A stretch of 64,000 nt of DNA from Chondrilla cf. caribensis (Eukaryota; Porifera; Demospongiae; Chondrillida; Chondrillidae). The notes below the pieces were generated by a model, which saw only the letters and a list, made by a program, of their open reading frames with translations, was not told the origin of the DNA and did not search any database. Position numbers and translations under genes: made by a program. Position 1 is the stretch's first letter, and every line of letters starts with the position of its first letter. The stretch is from NCBI GenBank assembly GCA_964020155.1, contig OZ026558.1, positions 1,788,663 through 1,852,662 of the forward strand, read 5' to 3'. Below, piece by piece: positions 21,593 through 33,890 of the stretch.

Positions 21593-23018
21593 CAGTGGGA
21601 CCCCTGTAATCAGGACACCTTGGGTCAGTCTTTTCGTGTCCTGATTGTCCCTATTTCAGGGGTTACGTACTTTGGATTGAAATTAATGGGTCCTGACAAT
21701 CCATATGTGTAGGGGTTTTCGAGGTGAAAATACGATCATTAGGAAGTATTCGTTACGAAGACGACTTGGATTGTACCATATTAACTCATGTCTCTAAGAA
21801 ATTTGAGGTTTAGTTGGAAGATGAAGTGTCTAGAACTCTTACAACTAGGCAAATGTCATATTGCTCCCTATTCGCAACGTGTCCTTTTGCCACCCAATAT
21901 GGCCGCCGAGTTATGCCCCGGCATCGTGCATGTCCATTAATTGGATCTCCAATAAAGAACGGACAACGGCCATTTTCAAGCTATTACGTCATGTGACATC
22001 ACGCACGTGATGTCATGAACACCTTTAGAGCCCGTACACGCACTAATGACGTCATATGACGTTTCGCATGAATAACGTTATAGTCATTTGTAACAATATT
22101 ATTGATAAATTGACAAAATGCTATTGATAATTGACAATAAATGATAATATCACATGGAATAAATTAAAAATCAGCCGTTTGAGCGCCAATTCCGAAAAAA
22201 GAAAAGGTTTTAAGCATCATTTATAGTGTTCTTATGCACTCCTTCAGTTTTTTGTCGAAAGTTTGGATGGATAATAGTGATGAGCATAGAACCAATCATT
22301 TTCGGACTAATTCTAGGATTAATCCAATATCTGCAGTCAAATGGCCTCCTCCCAAATCCAAAGACTTGCCCTGTTTGTTCCCCTAATGTTGATATGGTAT
22401 TGGAGTCAAGAGATGATGTAAGTGACAAGTATTGTTGGAGATGTCCTTCTTGTCAGAAGAGAATTTCGCTGAGGGATGGGACATTCTTCAGCAAATCTCG
22501 TCTGTCATTGCAGAAGTGGGTGATTTTGATGCATTGGTGGGCGAGGCAATATCCAGTGACAGATGCAGCTGAGGAAGCAGAAGTAACGGAAAGCACAGGA
22601 AGTCAAGTGTACCAGTGGTTTAGAGAGGTGTGCTCCACTAAACTTGTGAACACACCCATCATTCTTGGTGGCAGAAACGTAACTGTACAGATAGAGGAGT
22701 CGCTTTTCCGTCACAAACCTAAATACCATCGAGGTCGTTCTCCAAGCAGTGAACAGTGGGTATTTGGACTGGTAGATACCTCCTCTAGTCCATCATTAGG
22801 ATATATGGAACTTGTTCCAAGGCGAGATGCACAGACCTTGCTTCCAATACTTCAGGCTCACACCCATCCTGGCACCACCATCTACTCGGACCAGTGGCGG
22901 GCATACAATACTGTGGTACAGCTTCCAACTGTGTCCAGTCACTCGACAGTGAACCCCATCATCAACTTTGTGGACCATACAACTGGTGTCCACACACAAA
23001 ACGTTGAAAGCTATTGGA
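21593..23018. mobile_element. DNA transposon segment carrying a Merlin/ISXO2-type transposase
   Basis: The boundaries were inferred by comparing the gene A flank with the gene B flank. Similarity to 30440-30465 stops at about 21590. Similarity to 31358 onward resumes at about 23018, at the sequence ACACATACAATAGTCAACAATG. The left end, TA followed by CAGTGGGACC, resembles Tc1/mariner-type ends. The transposase inside is ISXO2-like. No matching right inverted repeat was found, so this may be two nested or truncated elements. About 870 bp of flank present in the B copy is missing here. Confidence 0.6.
21994..22015. repeat. 22-nt palindrome with central CACGTG
   Basis: TGACATCACG and CGTGATGTCA are perfect inverted arms separated by CA, creating a central CACGTG E-box. 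A canonical CRE, TGACGTCA, lies shortly downstream (about 22047). It is inside the transposon segment upstream of the transposase ORF and may be part of the element's promoter; the function is inference. Confidence 0.6.
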
Positions 23019-23041
23019 ACACATACAATAGTCAACAATGA
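22280..23041 (+). pseudogene. ISXO2/Merlin-type transposase, 3'-truncated
   Basis: DDE-type transposase of the IS1595/ISXO2-like group (Merlin superfamily in animals), which catalyses cut-and-paste transposition. An N-terminal zinc ribbon has CPVC and a CWRCPSCQ pair. The catalytic core has TVQIEESLF, where the first acidic residue is usually Asp in VEIDES, plus HRGR, WVFGLVDT, GYME, RRDA.TLLP and YSDQWRAY. It ends at HTQNVESYW. The last eight codons (NTYNSQQ and stop) are host flank, recognisable at 31358-31382, so the C-terminus of the enzyme is missing. An in-frame ATG at 22226 gives 18 extra residues. ATG 22280 (MSIEP) fits the family better. Confidence 0.85.
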
Positions 23042-23455
23042 TGTTATGGAAGAGAATTTAATAATAAAACATGTCCATATATAAACTATTGCATATAAGA
23101 TTAGTGTGTGTATACGTATATGACATTATATTATTTCACTGTTCCACTGTTTTTATTATTATGTGTGTTAATGTAATACTCACTATAAGCACTGAAACAG
23201 TTTGCAATAACAGTCAGAATCCCAAATCAGTCCTGTTTTCATACTGAAAGTGATAATTATTGGGTTTACATAATGTGACACATAATAATAATAACCAAGC
23301 ACAGTTACACCTGTTTAACCTTATTCCATTCAATTTCTTGAAGAGTGCATCAACTGTCTTTCGGGGATTTGGGTAAGGGTCACAATTTTTCTTTGCAACA
23401 TATATAGTTTTTCTGAGGAAATTACAGCCTACAAGTGAAGGTAATAACTGTATAA

Positions 23456-23812
23456 TCTATATATATAATTCAGTTTGTTTGTTTGTTTGTTCGCGATTCG
23501 GGCAAAAACTACTGCACGGGGTGCCGCCAAACTCTCAGGGATTACGAAGTACGGTTTGGGAAGTGTCCTCCACGGGTTAAAATCGACCGTCTAACTGTCC
23601 ACAAGGAGAATCGTCAATTTCCGGTTTTTCCTTCGTGGCTGATGGCCATTTTTGATTATCGTACCAGTGACTTCCGGTTATTAGGTGACTCGATTGGCTG
23701 TCGTCCAACGATCAAATTTATCGTTATAGCAACTACCTTCTGTTGCCACCAGCGAAGACGCGCACAACTCGCCATAGTAGGTGAGCCCGCCTTCAGTGGG
23801 CTCACTTACTAG
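23456..23812 (+). mobile_element. Non-autonomous Helitron (357 bp)
   Basis: Begins TCTATATATATAATTC and ends CTAG. The end is preceded by an 8-bp perfect hairpin (GTGAGCCC at 23781-23788, GGGCTCAC at 23798-23805) three bases before CTAG. Host A lies on the left and host T on the right, as Helitrons require. The paralogous sites at 33125 and near 61178 lack the insert and read straight through from A to TACAGAA. There is no Rep or helicase coding, so it would depend on an autonomous element elsewhere. Confidence 0.9.
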
Positions 23813-24332
23813 TACAAAAATATTTTTGCAGCATTGGAAGTATACATACACACATGTTTTTAAAGGTATAAATATATAGTCTTAGTGATTAATTAGACAT
23901 TAATTATGTACGACAGATGTACTTTTTCCTTGCTTAATTACTGCTGATGTGCCTACTGTTTCCTTATAAATACATGTTATTTATTGATAAAAAGCCCTCT
24001 CTAGGCCAAATGGGTCACTTGACCCATGGACCCCCTGGATCTGCCCCGATCATATTTTGTTTAACACAAATGGAAATGAAGACAAATCATATTAACTAGT
24101 CTTCTGTCAAAATGAATCACAAGTGAAAAATGCAAGGGTTATAAATATCATTATTACAATTGATATGTGATGGTATTTTATGGCTACACATTTGTATGAA
24201 ACCATAATATAATGTAAAATCACTTAATGCGTGATAAGAGACGTACGTTAATGAGTGATTATATTGCTAATGTAACTGAGTATGATGTAAGTTTACACAG
24301 TATTATCATGTTATTTATTATTATTATGCCGA
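23813..24332. other. Intergenic, paralogous to 33140-33570
   Basis: No gene. It contains the array-unit sequence GGACCCCCTGGATCTGCC (about 24029), which recurs near 33330, 50397, 55016 and 61386, with a variant near 51492. It is useful as a marker of the unit that amplified. Confidence 0.6.
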
Positions 24333-24700
24333 TCATGGATTAATAATTTCTTCATCCTCAATTAACTCAGTTGTGTTTCCCTCAGCAGACTGATCTCTGC
24401 TATCATTACTCCTCTTGTGTACCTGATTACCACCTGAATTATCCAAAAGCTTCCAAATCAATATCTTCAGCAAGAATGTAATAGGAATGGCTCAGCAAGC
24501 AAGGTGAAACCAATAATTGTTCCGTGTATGGTGATGTAAAGTACTGTCATCACATTGATCACATTACCAATACAAAATACAAATGGCTTTGTATATGCTG
24601 CAGCTTACAGCAACAGAAGAGTACAGCAGTTGGAGTCAAGAAAATGTATGACATTGATGATCGTTTAACTGATCCAGTAAAGTATATGGCAACAACATTT
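24333..24700 (-). pseudogene. Exon-2 relic of the membrane family with internal deletion
   Basis: The last ~50 codons of an A/B-type exon 2 (24333-24481) are joined directly to a mid-exon segment around the FCCC motif region (24482-24697). The intervening part is deleted and there is no exon 1. The same fused junction (GAATGTAATAGGAATGGC) is present at 33648-33666, so the deletion occurred once and was then duplicated. Confidence 0.82.
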
Positions 24701-27700
24701 TCCAGTTATTATATGTACACACACAATTCCAAAGTTTCCATTATAATATACATAATAGAATTCAAAACTAGACTCTGGTCAATGTTGTGCTTTATTATAT
24801 TTTGGAATTGAGAGAGAGTGTATACTGGACCTTGCTTTCTGATTATTATGATTAGACTTGATGTGTGTCTGTACCATATTATATAGCAGAAAAAAATCAC
24901 ATGGAAAATTTTGTGATTCGAACATTTCGTTATATTTATTTTGTGATTTGTTTGTTGATGATTTGCATTTGTGTTTTGATGCATTCACTTCTAATGATCT
25001 ACGAATAAACTTGGGAATTAGGTTAAATTGCGAATAATGCTAAATAATTATATATTATTCTATGTGTTATGCATGCATAATATGAGTATGATATATATAA
25101 GGTGTATCAATGAGTCTCTAGGGTAAAATGACTGAAGGTGTTGGGTTTGTGCCTATATATAGGTGTAGAGGTCCTTGGGTATATTATGTATACCAAATTG
25201 GCCTTCTTGGTATTACTAGGCAAAAGGTGTTCTATCTAGTCCTCTTCTAGGGTGGGGCGATCTGATTCTTCTAGTTTCACATAACTAGCTACCACAGATT
25301 TTTAATTTTTGTCGTACCCCTTTGGGGTAAAGTTACGATTGGGACACTATAAAGAACAGAATGATGGGATAGAATTGTTTACTCATGTACAGTTTGTACT
25401 GGGCACGGTAGGTTTGTTTGAGCTGTTTTTATATACAAGATTAAATGGGGTAGCTATTTAGAAACACTCGACGAGCGATTGTTAGTTATAAAACTCCTCA
25501 TTATCCTCTGTAACCTGTGTTTGTACTAGTGTAGATCGTAGTGCTACTTGTACCTGTACTATACTGTTTTGTTGTGCTCATGATGATACCTGTATCACCT
25601 CTGTGAGACATCTATAATAGTAATGTATGGGTATAATGCAATGAGACTTTCCCACACCAACTCTCTTGTTTCTTGTTTATACAATATAAAGGTTGGCATG
25701 TTAAGTCCCACAACACTGGAAAAGACCCGGGCCTCATCTGCCCAACCTCTATCTCTAGTAACTACTGCAAATAATGAGATCCATGCATGCAGAGACCTTA
25801 AGAAAAGATTGACATTGAAACGATTAATATTCAATAAATTCTGTTTGTACTGGACTAGGAGTCACTTTTGGAGTGCTTGTCACTACGGGTACTTCTGTGA
25901 ATGCCTCCATGTAGCTTTACCTCTGTGCTGTGGGGGAGATTAGGAGGCATGCCTTTGCATGCAGAGATAAAGTGATGTAGGAGTCCAGTTTAAACCGTTT
26001 GCTAGCTGGTATAAAAGCTCTTCATAGAGAATTTGATTGTGTACACTGATTAAGAAATGTGTTGGTGTGTGTGTGTGTGTGTTTTCTTTTTCTTTAACTT
26101 GGCATTTCTTGGTCAACAGTAATGCTTGTTTGATATAATGTGTGATCTCACAAATGTTTTCTTGTTGTGCGTATATGTTCTATGTGTTGTACGTGTATAA
26201 TATGAATGCAATGTTAAGGTGTACCAAAGATTGTGAATGCCTCTATAGGGTACAAGTGAAGGACCTGGTGTGGGGTTTGTGCCTATATAGGTGTAGAGGT
26301 CCTTGGGTATTTTATGCACAGTGTGGAGGTGGGTGTGACTGCATGGGGTTTGTGGGCCTACAGGTTAGTGTGGATGATGTGGGTGTGTAGGTGTCTGGTG
26401 AGTGTGGATATATATATAAGGGCTTGGTGTAGCTATTTACGTATCTACAGTAACTGTAAATCAACTGCATGTAATTGACAATGTGCATAGTCCTAAGTGT
26501 ATCAGTAATCCTATTTTGTACATCTAGTACTTACACTAGGTGACATTTACTAATTACTTATGACCCCAAGATATTGGTAGATAACTAATAATTAAAGTAG
26601 CAGTCCTCTAATAATATGATATGTCATTGCACATGGCATACAGCATAGACAATATTATATACGTACACTCAAACTCTAGCTGTGGCCGTTCAAGTATCTC
26701 TATATGATTGTAGCATCTGACCTTGCAGTTTGCAATTGATTTAGCTCTAGCTACGCAATTATTGGTACTTTATCTGTTAATTAAGTGGATAGTAGTTGGA
26801 ATTTGAATAGTGCGCATAAGTTCAAATTGACACAACTAAGTCTGCATGGATCTCTCCAACTATTTGTCCCTTGGACATATTCATGTGCATGGAACAGTAA
26901 AACTGTATCACTAATTAATGTAATGATTGTACTTACTTGAAATTATTTTACATGAGTGGTATATTTAATGTATAGCAATATAAATGCTAGACTGTATGTG
27001 AATCCATGCGGCACACAAATCATAATTATCATGAATTGAGTCAAGTGAATGAACTTTAAATATAATTGATCATGCAGTGTATTCAAAACAAAATATAACA
27101 TTATACTGCCAGTATATTAGGTGAACATGTAGCCAAAGCAGGATTGATAGACTACAAATTCTTACATTACTACAATCAGTAGATTACATATACCCTATGT
27201 ATTCCAGCTTGTTCACTGTAGCTACATGCTAGTATTGTACCTATAATATACTGCTGTTATTGTAGATTTTACTTACACTTTTTCGTTTTAAATTTATTAT
27301 TCTTAGCTGTGCACTCTATTAGCTGTATTGTGCATATTATCATGAAATTTCTCCAATATATTAAACTGCATAATGTATTGTGAGAAGATAATAATGTTGA
27401 CAATGTGTATATGTACATTGCTTTGCTTGTTAATTATGAATTAATATGTTACTACTTTACTGTTCACAATACGTATTGCTGTAATTTTAGACCAGAAGTG
27501 GTGCTTTTAAGTATTATTGTCCTTTTCCAGATGACGTTGAGTGAGTTCTTTGCAACCAATACTCGATTCTGTGCCTGTGTGGCTTACATGCTTATCGCTT
27601 GACACAAATGGACATGGAAACAAATCATATAAACTAGTTTTCGAATGTCAAAATGAATTGCAAGCGAAAAATGCAAGGGTGATAAATATCACCAATTTAT

Positions 27701-27887
27701 TACAATTGATACTTTTATGGCAGCTGCACATTTGTATGAAACCATAATAAAGTGTGAAATTACTCAATGTGTGATAACTGCAAGTTGATGAATGTTGATG
27801 AATTATGATAATTTTGCTAATATAACTAAGTACAATGTAAATTTGCGCAGTGTTATCATGTAATTCATTGGCATAATATCATGTCGC
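24701..27887. other. Intergenic block alpha, copy 2
   Basis: 24701-25195 is shared with 34560-35410. From about 25200 the sequence is the second copy of block 16018-19005. That copy starts with the upstream flank of the sulfotransferase genes but lacks the sulfotransferase itself. No gene is supported. A short readable C-type tail lies at 27510-27602. Confidence 0.65.
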
Positions 27888-28984
27888 TCATGGATTAAGA
27901 ATTTCTTCATCCTCAATTAACTCAGTTGTGTTTCCCTCAGCAGACTGATCTCTGCTATAATTGCCCCTCTTGTGTACCTGATTACCACCTGAATTATCCA
28001 AAAGCTTCCAAATCAACATCTTCAGCGAGAATGTAACTGCTCCAAGGATGACTGGAATGAAAACAGAGCTGAGTAAAGCCCTAGTACTGTCCTGCTTTGT
28101 GCCCGCATTGATGGCATATCCACTGGAACCAAGTACAGCACAATAACAGCCAATCATAGCAAGTAGTGGGATGAGTACCACAGCATGCAGTATGGTGGTT
28201 CCTCTTCCCTGTGGTCTCCATCTCTTTGGAGTGAAGATGTAGGCAGAAATTGTGAACACTAAAGAGAAAATGTTGACAAGACAGAAAAGAACAAGTACGA
28301 GAACAAGTGCATTTGTAATGACAGCATATGGCTCAGCAAGCAAGGTGAAAACAATGACGGTTCCATGCAAGGTAATGTACAGTACTGCCATCACATTGAT
28401 CACAATACCAATACAAAATAAAAAAGGCTTTGCATGCTGCATCTTACAGCAACAGAAGAGTACAGCAGTTGGAATCAAGAAAATGTATGGCATTGATGGT
28501 GGTTTAACTGTTCCAGCAAAGTATATGGCAATGAGTACTGCAAGTAGAGCAGGGAGGGTGGCTATGCCAATGCCAGTGACATAGTAACCAATATCACCTC
28601 CATTCTGAGGTGATACCTTATTTATTGGCAATAATACGCAGTACATCATGAATGGCAACATGAAGATGTTGCAACTTGTGATACCACTTATCAGTCCATA
28701 ATGCTTGTAGGTGTAGGAATGAGTTTGTTGTACATGAGTCTCCAAATGGCACTTTAGCACTAGGATAATTCCAATTGAGACCAGTATAAGCTCCATTACT
28801 GCCCCAATGTACATAATCATTCGAGTCACATTAAAGCGTTTGTTGAAATCTGAAAAATCTTTTGGAACTTGAAGAAATTCCCGACTGTAATTGCAGCTAC
28901 TTTGAACAAATCCTGAGTGCTGGTTAGATTTTGTAGCATCTTCAAGTGCATAGTCCTGAAGCTAGATGAAGAATTTGAATGCAT

Positions 28985-29041
<57 letters not shown>

Positions 29042-30093
29042 CATTAAATATCAATATTAAAGTAGTAGTAAATTATGTGTATTTAGTGACGTTTAGGTGA
29101 AATTTTAAACAATCATATATAGTACCTCTATCATATATAAAGTATATTTCAGTTCCACCACATTCCCAAACTAGTTATGTACACTGTGAATTGCTCTGGT
29201 TGCCCTTTCTTTAGAGGATTCACAGTCTTGTATCTATGGGGTCATGCTTGCATTCAAACTCAATTCATTTCACTTTTCGTGGAGTTCAGTGGGATGATTA
29301 TTTAACCATTTCATAACATTGAGTAAGTATACAATCACTATATCAGCGGGATGTAGCCGTGCTAATCCATGGAATATCTGTATGCATCAAACTATATTTC
29401 TGCAAACAAGGTGGGTTCGGTTATGATGTTCTTTTATAAACATTTTAGGAATATGCTATCCCTATTCCATTTTTAATACTTGTTAATTATGAGCACAGAC
29501 TGCATGGTTTTTATACAGACAAGTTTTGAGTCTATGAGATGATTCAACACAGTCAAGGAGGTATAGCATTACTGAATTGGACAATGTGTACTTATTATCT
29601 TCATTATGATACTTACCGAAGAGGTCATTTGCAATAGGAATTTTGTTGTCACGTTGGAACAAGGATAGGGAACAAAAATCGCTATCTTCTGAGGTTTCCA
29701 TTCTTCAAAATAGTTCAATGTGTAAAGTGAGAGGATGTTGAGAAGCTCTGGTCTACTGTATATGAACACTATTGAAGAAAACCATATCAGCTTAGCTTGT
29801 AGACAGGATGGTTTACTGAGCAATGTGACTTCTGATCCATTTGCATCAATTGATTTATAATCCACTACCACTGAATATGGCAAATGCCCATATGGTGGGT
29901 AGAAGGCCTGGGACAATTTCTGCCTGTTTTCTGTGTTGTTCATGAAGGTCATCTCTTCAAACTTCCTGTAATCTTCAATACAGTTGACAGAGCTCTCAGT
30001 GATGCTGAATTCATTGGATGCCGTACAAGCACTATATAGTACTGACGATATAACAAAGGCAGTCAACAACGTGAACCTCACTAGAATTGCCAT
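27888..30093 (-). CDS. Membrane protein family, gene B (two exons, 516 aa)
   Basis: Recent duplicate of gene A. Exon 1 is 29617-30093 (159 codons, start MAILVRF) and exon 2 is 27888-28961 (357 codons plus stop). The 655-bp intron has identical borders and phase. It keeps the signal peptide, the NNTENR sequon, the FYPPYGHLPYSV motif, FNVTRM, the FCCC motif and the tail ELIEDEEILNP. Differences from A are scattered: the loop before the seventh hydrophobic segment reads FTPKRWRPQG instead of FTPKRQRPQG, and two sequon-adjacent positions in the N-terminal 45 residues differ. Both reading frames are fully open, so both copies may be functional. Confidence 0.85.
28985..29039. repeat. (CATA)n-(TA)n microsatellite in gene B intron
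   Basis: Counterpart of the repeat at 20102-20151, but with a longer TA run and fewer CATA units. It is a length-variable marker between duplicates. Confidence 0.92.
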
Positions 30094-31559
30094 AACTGGT
30101 GGAATTGTGGCCGTACTGTGTGTGGCTGTATTTATCAAATCACAACAGGTACTTACTCAAGGTGTATATGAAGCTGAAAGCAACTCATTGTATGTGAGTT
30201 TATTCAAGAAAAGAGCATCTTACCATAAGAGGGCAACTATTGACAATATCACCTCAACATTTCTGTTTCTATCTTCAACGTGATTGCTGTTTTGCTTGCA
30301 TTTATAATAGGTGTACAGTATATATATTATTACATCAGAGGGCAAGCTAAAGGTCAGTTCATACGAATTCGAATTGAAAAGAACAAAAGTGTACACAACT
30401 TTGGACTTGACTTGAATATTACAGTTAACTTAGGACAAAGAATATGGATTGGTACACAATAGTATACAATAGTGTGACCAGATGTGGATAAGTTTTCCAG
30501 TTAATGGAGGTAAAAATGTATTGTACTGATTCGCCGGTTATCTGAGGTGTGAATAAGTGAGGTCTTGGATGTATTTCAAACTCAATTATACACCAGTAAT
30601 GAAAAGTGTAATTCAGACCATGTCAGGTATCACAAAATTCAAAATTATTTCAAGTAACTGACTATGTACTAGACTCCATCTACATATAATATAAACTTGC
30701 AATTGTGATGCATGATATTGCTTCATACTGGGTTTACATTACCAGAGTAACCATATACGTACAAGTTTGTTGCACAAGTTGATTATGCACAGTGGTATAT
30801 ATAGTAGGACCACCAATTGTAACTATTAATGTATTGAAATATAAGAATTTTGATCATCATTAGACATTGATTGATAAATTCAATTTAATGCAAGCTATTC
30901 TCAGGTGCAAATGTCTGTTCGCTTATATTATAAAACCGGTTTCACAATAAAAGTGTTACTTTAATTTGTCTATGACACACCTATATGTCTATGGTAGCCA
31001 ATAATTACTTTATAATGGGGATCTAATATTAGAACATTACAGTCAAATGTGCCTAATGATTTGTGTCTGGTATAACTTTTGCCAGGATTTCCATTATAAT
31101 CACTATTATGCTGATGTATGACATACTATGCCTATCCTGCTGTATTAGTGAATCTGAAGGCAAATTCACTTCGTATACAGGAGTTGAATAAAAATGAACT
31201 TTCTACCATTAGTGTTACTTATGGGTGGTCTACTTCTAGTTACACATGTATACGTAGATCAATATAACTTTTCTAATATAATTGATAATATTATTGTAGG
31301 TACCTACTACAAGCGTAATGACAGTGCTAGACTATATATGTCACTCGGAATAGTTATGGACACATACAATAGTCAACAATGATGTTATGGAAGAGAATTT
31401 AATAATAAAACATGTCCATATATAAACTATTGCATATAAGATTAGTGTGTGGACATTAAATTATTTCATTGTTCCGCTGTTTTGTGGATTTTAATGTATG
31501 TGTGTTAGTGTAATACTCATGCATAAGCACTGAAACAGTTCGCAATAACAGTTAGAATT
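30094..31559. other. Gene B upstream flank
   Basis: No gene. The segment 30280-30465 is conserved upstream of A (21400-21590), and with the D-type relics at about 54050-54240 and 59690-59880, so it is part of the ancestral 5' flank of the family. Related sequence further upstream occurs at 54840-55000 and 60450-60760. It may include promoter sequence, but I cannot name an element. Confidence 0.55.
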
Positions 31560-31788
31560 GTTGAATTGACTTAATATGCCACCGCTTATTATGCCAAATC
31601 GCTTATTATGCCACTATTTTCCTGAACGAATTCATTAGTATGTAATTACTTTCCATATAATTTGCCAAACGCCATATCCGCCATCCGCCATTGTTATACT
31701 GACACCAATTAATTAATTACTACGTGTTAGGTAACACTTTATATGCCATTCCTCGAAGACAGCGGTTCAACCATTATCAACGCTATCG

Positions 31789-32559
31789 ATGTCGAATAAA
31801 CGTTCTAGGACTGACTTGACCATTTTACAGAAGAAAGCTATATGCGAATACAAGGACAAGAACTCGAAGGCGACCCAGGAATCAATTGCAGACCATTTTA
31901 GCCGCCAATTCGGGACATCTATAGCCAGGCGTACAATTGGGAACATCTTGGAGAAGAAAAATGAATGGTTATCAGTAGACGCACATCACCTGAAGTGCAA
32001 GCGAAGCAGGAAACCCAAGTTTGCACTGGTGGAAGAAGCTCTCGCTACTTGGTTTGGTACCATGCAAGCTAAAAAGGCCGTTGTCACGGATGCGATTCTT
32101 ATCGGGAAAGGGAAAGAGTTTGCTGATAGGCTCGACTGTACCGATTTCGTGCCAAATGGAGGCTGGCTAAGCAGATTTAAAACTCGCAATGGTATTTCAT
32201 TAAGAGCTCTACATGGTGAGTCCGCGTCTGTCAATGTGGAGGTGGTTTCTACCGCGAGGAGTGAATTGAAGCGCGTCCTTAAACAGTATCAACTGTGTGA
32301 CATATACAACGTGGATGAAACTGGGCTCTTCTACTGCATGCCTCCAAGCAAATCTCTTTCCAAAGGACCTCGGCACGGTACCAAACAGTTTAAAGATAGA
32401 ATTACAGTGGAATTGTGCACCAATGCAGATGGCTCAGATTTCATTAAACCTATGGTTGTAGGCAAAAGTGCTAACCCAAGGTGCTTCAAAGATTTCAGTG
32501 CAGATGTGTATGTCCAGTATGAGCACAATAATAAGCAGCATCCTCGTACCTGGAAGTAG
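31789..32559 (+). pseudogene. Tigger-like transposase, N-terminal 256 residues
   Basis: Family transposase of pogo/Tigger type, related to CENP-B and jerky proteins. It begins with MSNKRSRTDLT and a psq-type helix-turn-helix, then a CENP-B-type second DNA-binding domain (KEFADRL...GWLSRFKTRNGIS). The start of the DDE domain follows, with YNVDETGLFY holding the first catalytic Asp. The ORF then loses the rest of the core through a deletion near 32555 and ends at a stop. The normal family length is about twice this, so the element cannot encode an active enzyme. Confidence 0.85.
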
Positions 32560-32864
32560 ATGAACAGCTGGATATAAGTGACGTCCCAACAGATGAGGAA
32601 ATTGTACAATTGGTACAACAAGATGCTCATCCTGATGTTGAAAACAGTGATGATGATGCCAATGATGATATGTCAAGAGAGGAGTATAGACCACCTCCCA
32701 GTACACAGGAAGCACTGACTGCTGCAAGACTATTGCAGGATTATTTTGACAGCAAGGCCGACCAAGAAGGTAGTTGGGCAGTAATTGACCTCCAAAAGAG
32801 GATTAACGTTGTTGCTGCACAGTCTCAAATACAGACTACTCAGCTACAGTATTTTAACTTTTGA
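32560..32864 (+). pseudogene. Tigger-like transposase, C-terminal fragment
   Basis: In a frame different from the N-terminal part. It encodes an acidic stretch (DEQLDISDVPTDEEI..., then DVENSDDDANDD) and a final helix-rich tail ending QLQYFNF. Such acidic C-termini are usual downstream of the DDE core in this family. It is separated from the N-terminal ORF by the internal deletion. Confidence 0.7.
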
Positions 32865-33575
32865 GTGTTTGTTAATCTTACAGTAAGAGCTGCATGTGCT
32901 TGTCATTAGTATTACAGTATCATCATTATTATGTATATCGTCATTATTTATGATTATATATTGATTCTATTCAATAACGTTCGTTGACTGTTTGGTTAAT
33001 ATGCCAAAACGGATAATAGGCCAAAATTTTTCAAAACCAATTGTGGCATATTAAGTGTTTGCCACTGTATATAGTTTTTCTGAGGAAATTACAGCCTACA
33101 AGTGAAGGTACAAACTGTGTAATACAGAATTATCCTCCAGCATTGTAAGTATATGTACATGTTTTGAAGGTAATAAATGTTAGTGATTAATTAGACCTTA
33201 TGTACGACAGATGTACTTATTCCTTTCCTAAATACTGCTGATGTGCCTACTGTTCACTTATAAATGCATTTTTATTTATTGAAAAATTATAAAAGCCTTA
33301 TCCAGGCTGAAAGGGTCACTTGACCCATGGACCCCCTAGCTGGATCTGCCCCGATCATCATTTGTTTAACACAAATGGAAATGAAGACAGATCATAGTAA
33401 CTAGCCTGTCAAATTGAATCACAAGTGAAAAATGCAAAGGTGATAAATATCATTATTACAATTGATGCGTGATGATATTTTATGGCGGCACATTTGCATG
33501 AAGCCATAATGTAATGTAAAATCACTCAATGTGTGATAATTTGATGTACTTTGATGAATGACAATGACTGATATT

Positions 33576-33885
33576 GCTATCATTACCCCTCTTGTGTACC
33601 TGATTACCACCTGAATTATCCAACAGCTTTCAAATCAACATCTTTAGGAAGAATGTAATAGGAATGGCTCAGCAAGCAAGGTGAAACCAATAATTGTTCC
33701 GTGTATGGTGATGTAAAGCACTGCCATCATGTTGATCACAATACCAATACAAAATACAAATGGCTTTGTATATGCTGCAGCTGACAGCAACAGAAGAGTA
33801 CAGCAGTTGGAATCGAGAAAATGTATAACATTGATGGTGGTTGAACTGATCCAGCAAAGTACATGGCAACAACATTTTCCAGTCA
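33576..33885 (-). pseudogene. Exon-2 relic, second copy, interrupted by a transposon
   Basis: Duplicate of the relic at 24333-24700, with the same internal deletion junction. Its far C-terminal codons are lost, and the segment is cut off by the hAT-like insertion at 33891. Confidence 0.8.
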
Positions 33886-33890
33886 TTACA

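Larger units (their letters stand above)
31560..33067 (+). mobile_element. pogo/Tigger-type transposon with internal deletion
   Basis: The right end reads GTGGCATATTAAGTGTTTGCCACTG followed by TA. As expected for pogo elements, the inverted form starts CAGTGGCAAAC. The left end (about 31560) keeps ACTTAATATGCCAC, but its outermost bases have decayed. The paralogous region at 23210-23405 lacks the element. It encloses a truncated transposase and a separate acidic C-terminal piece. Confidence 0.8.
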
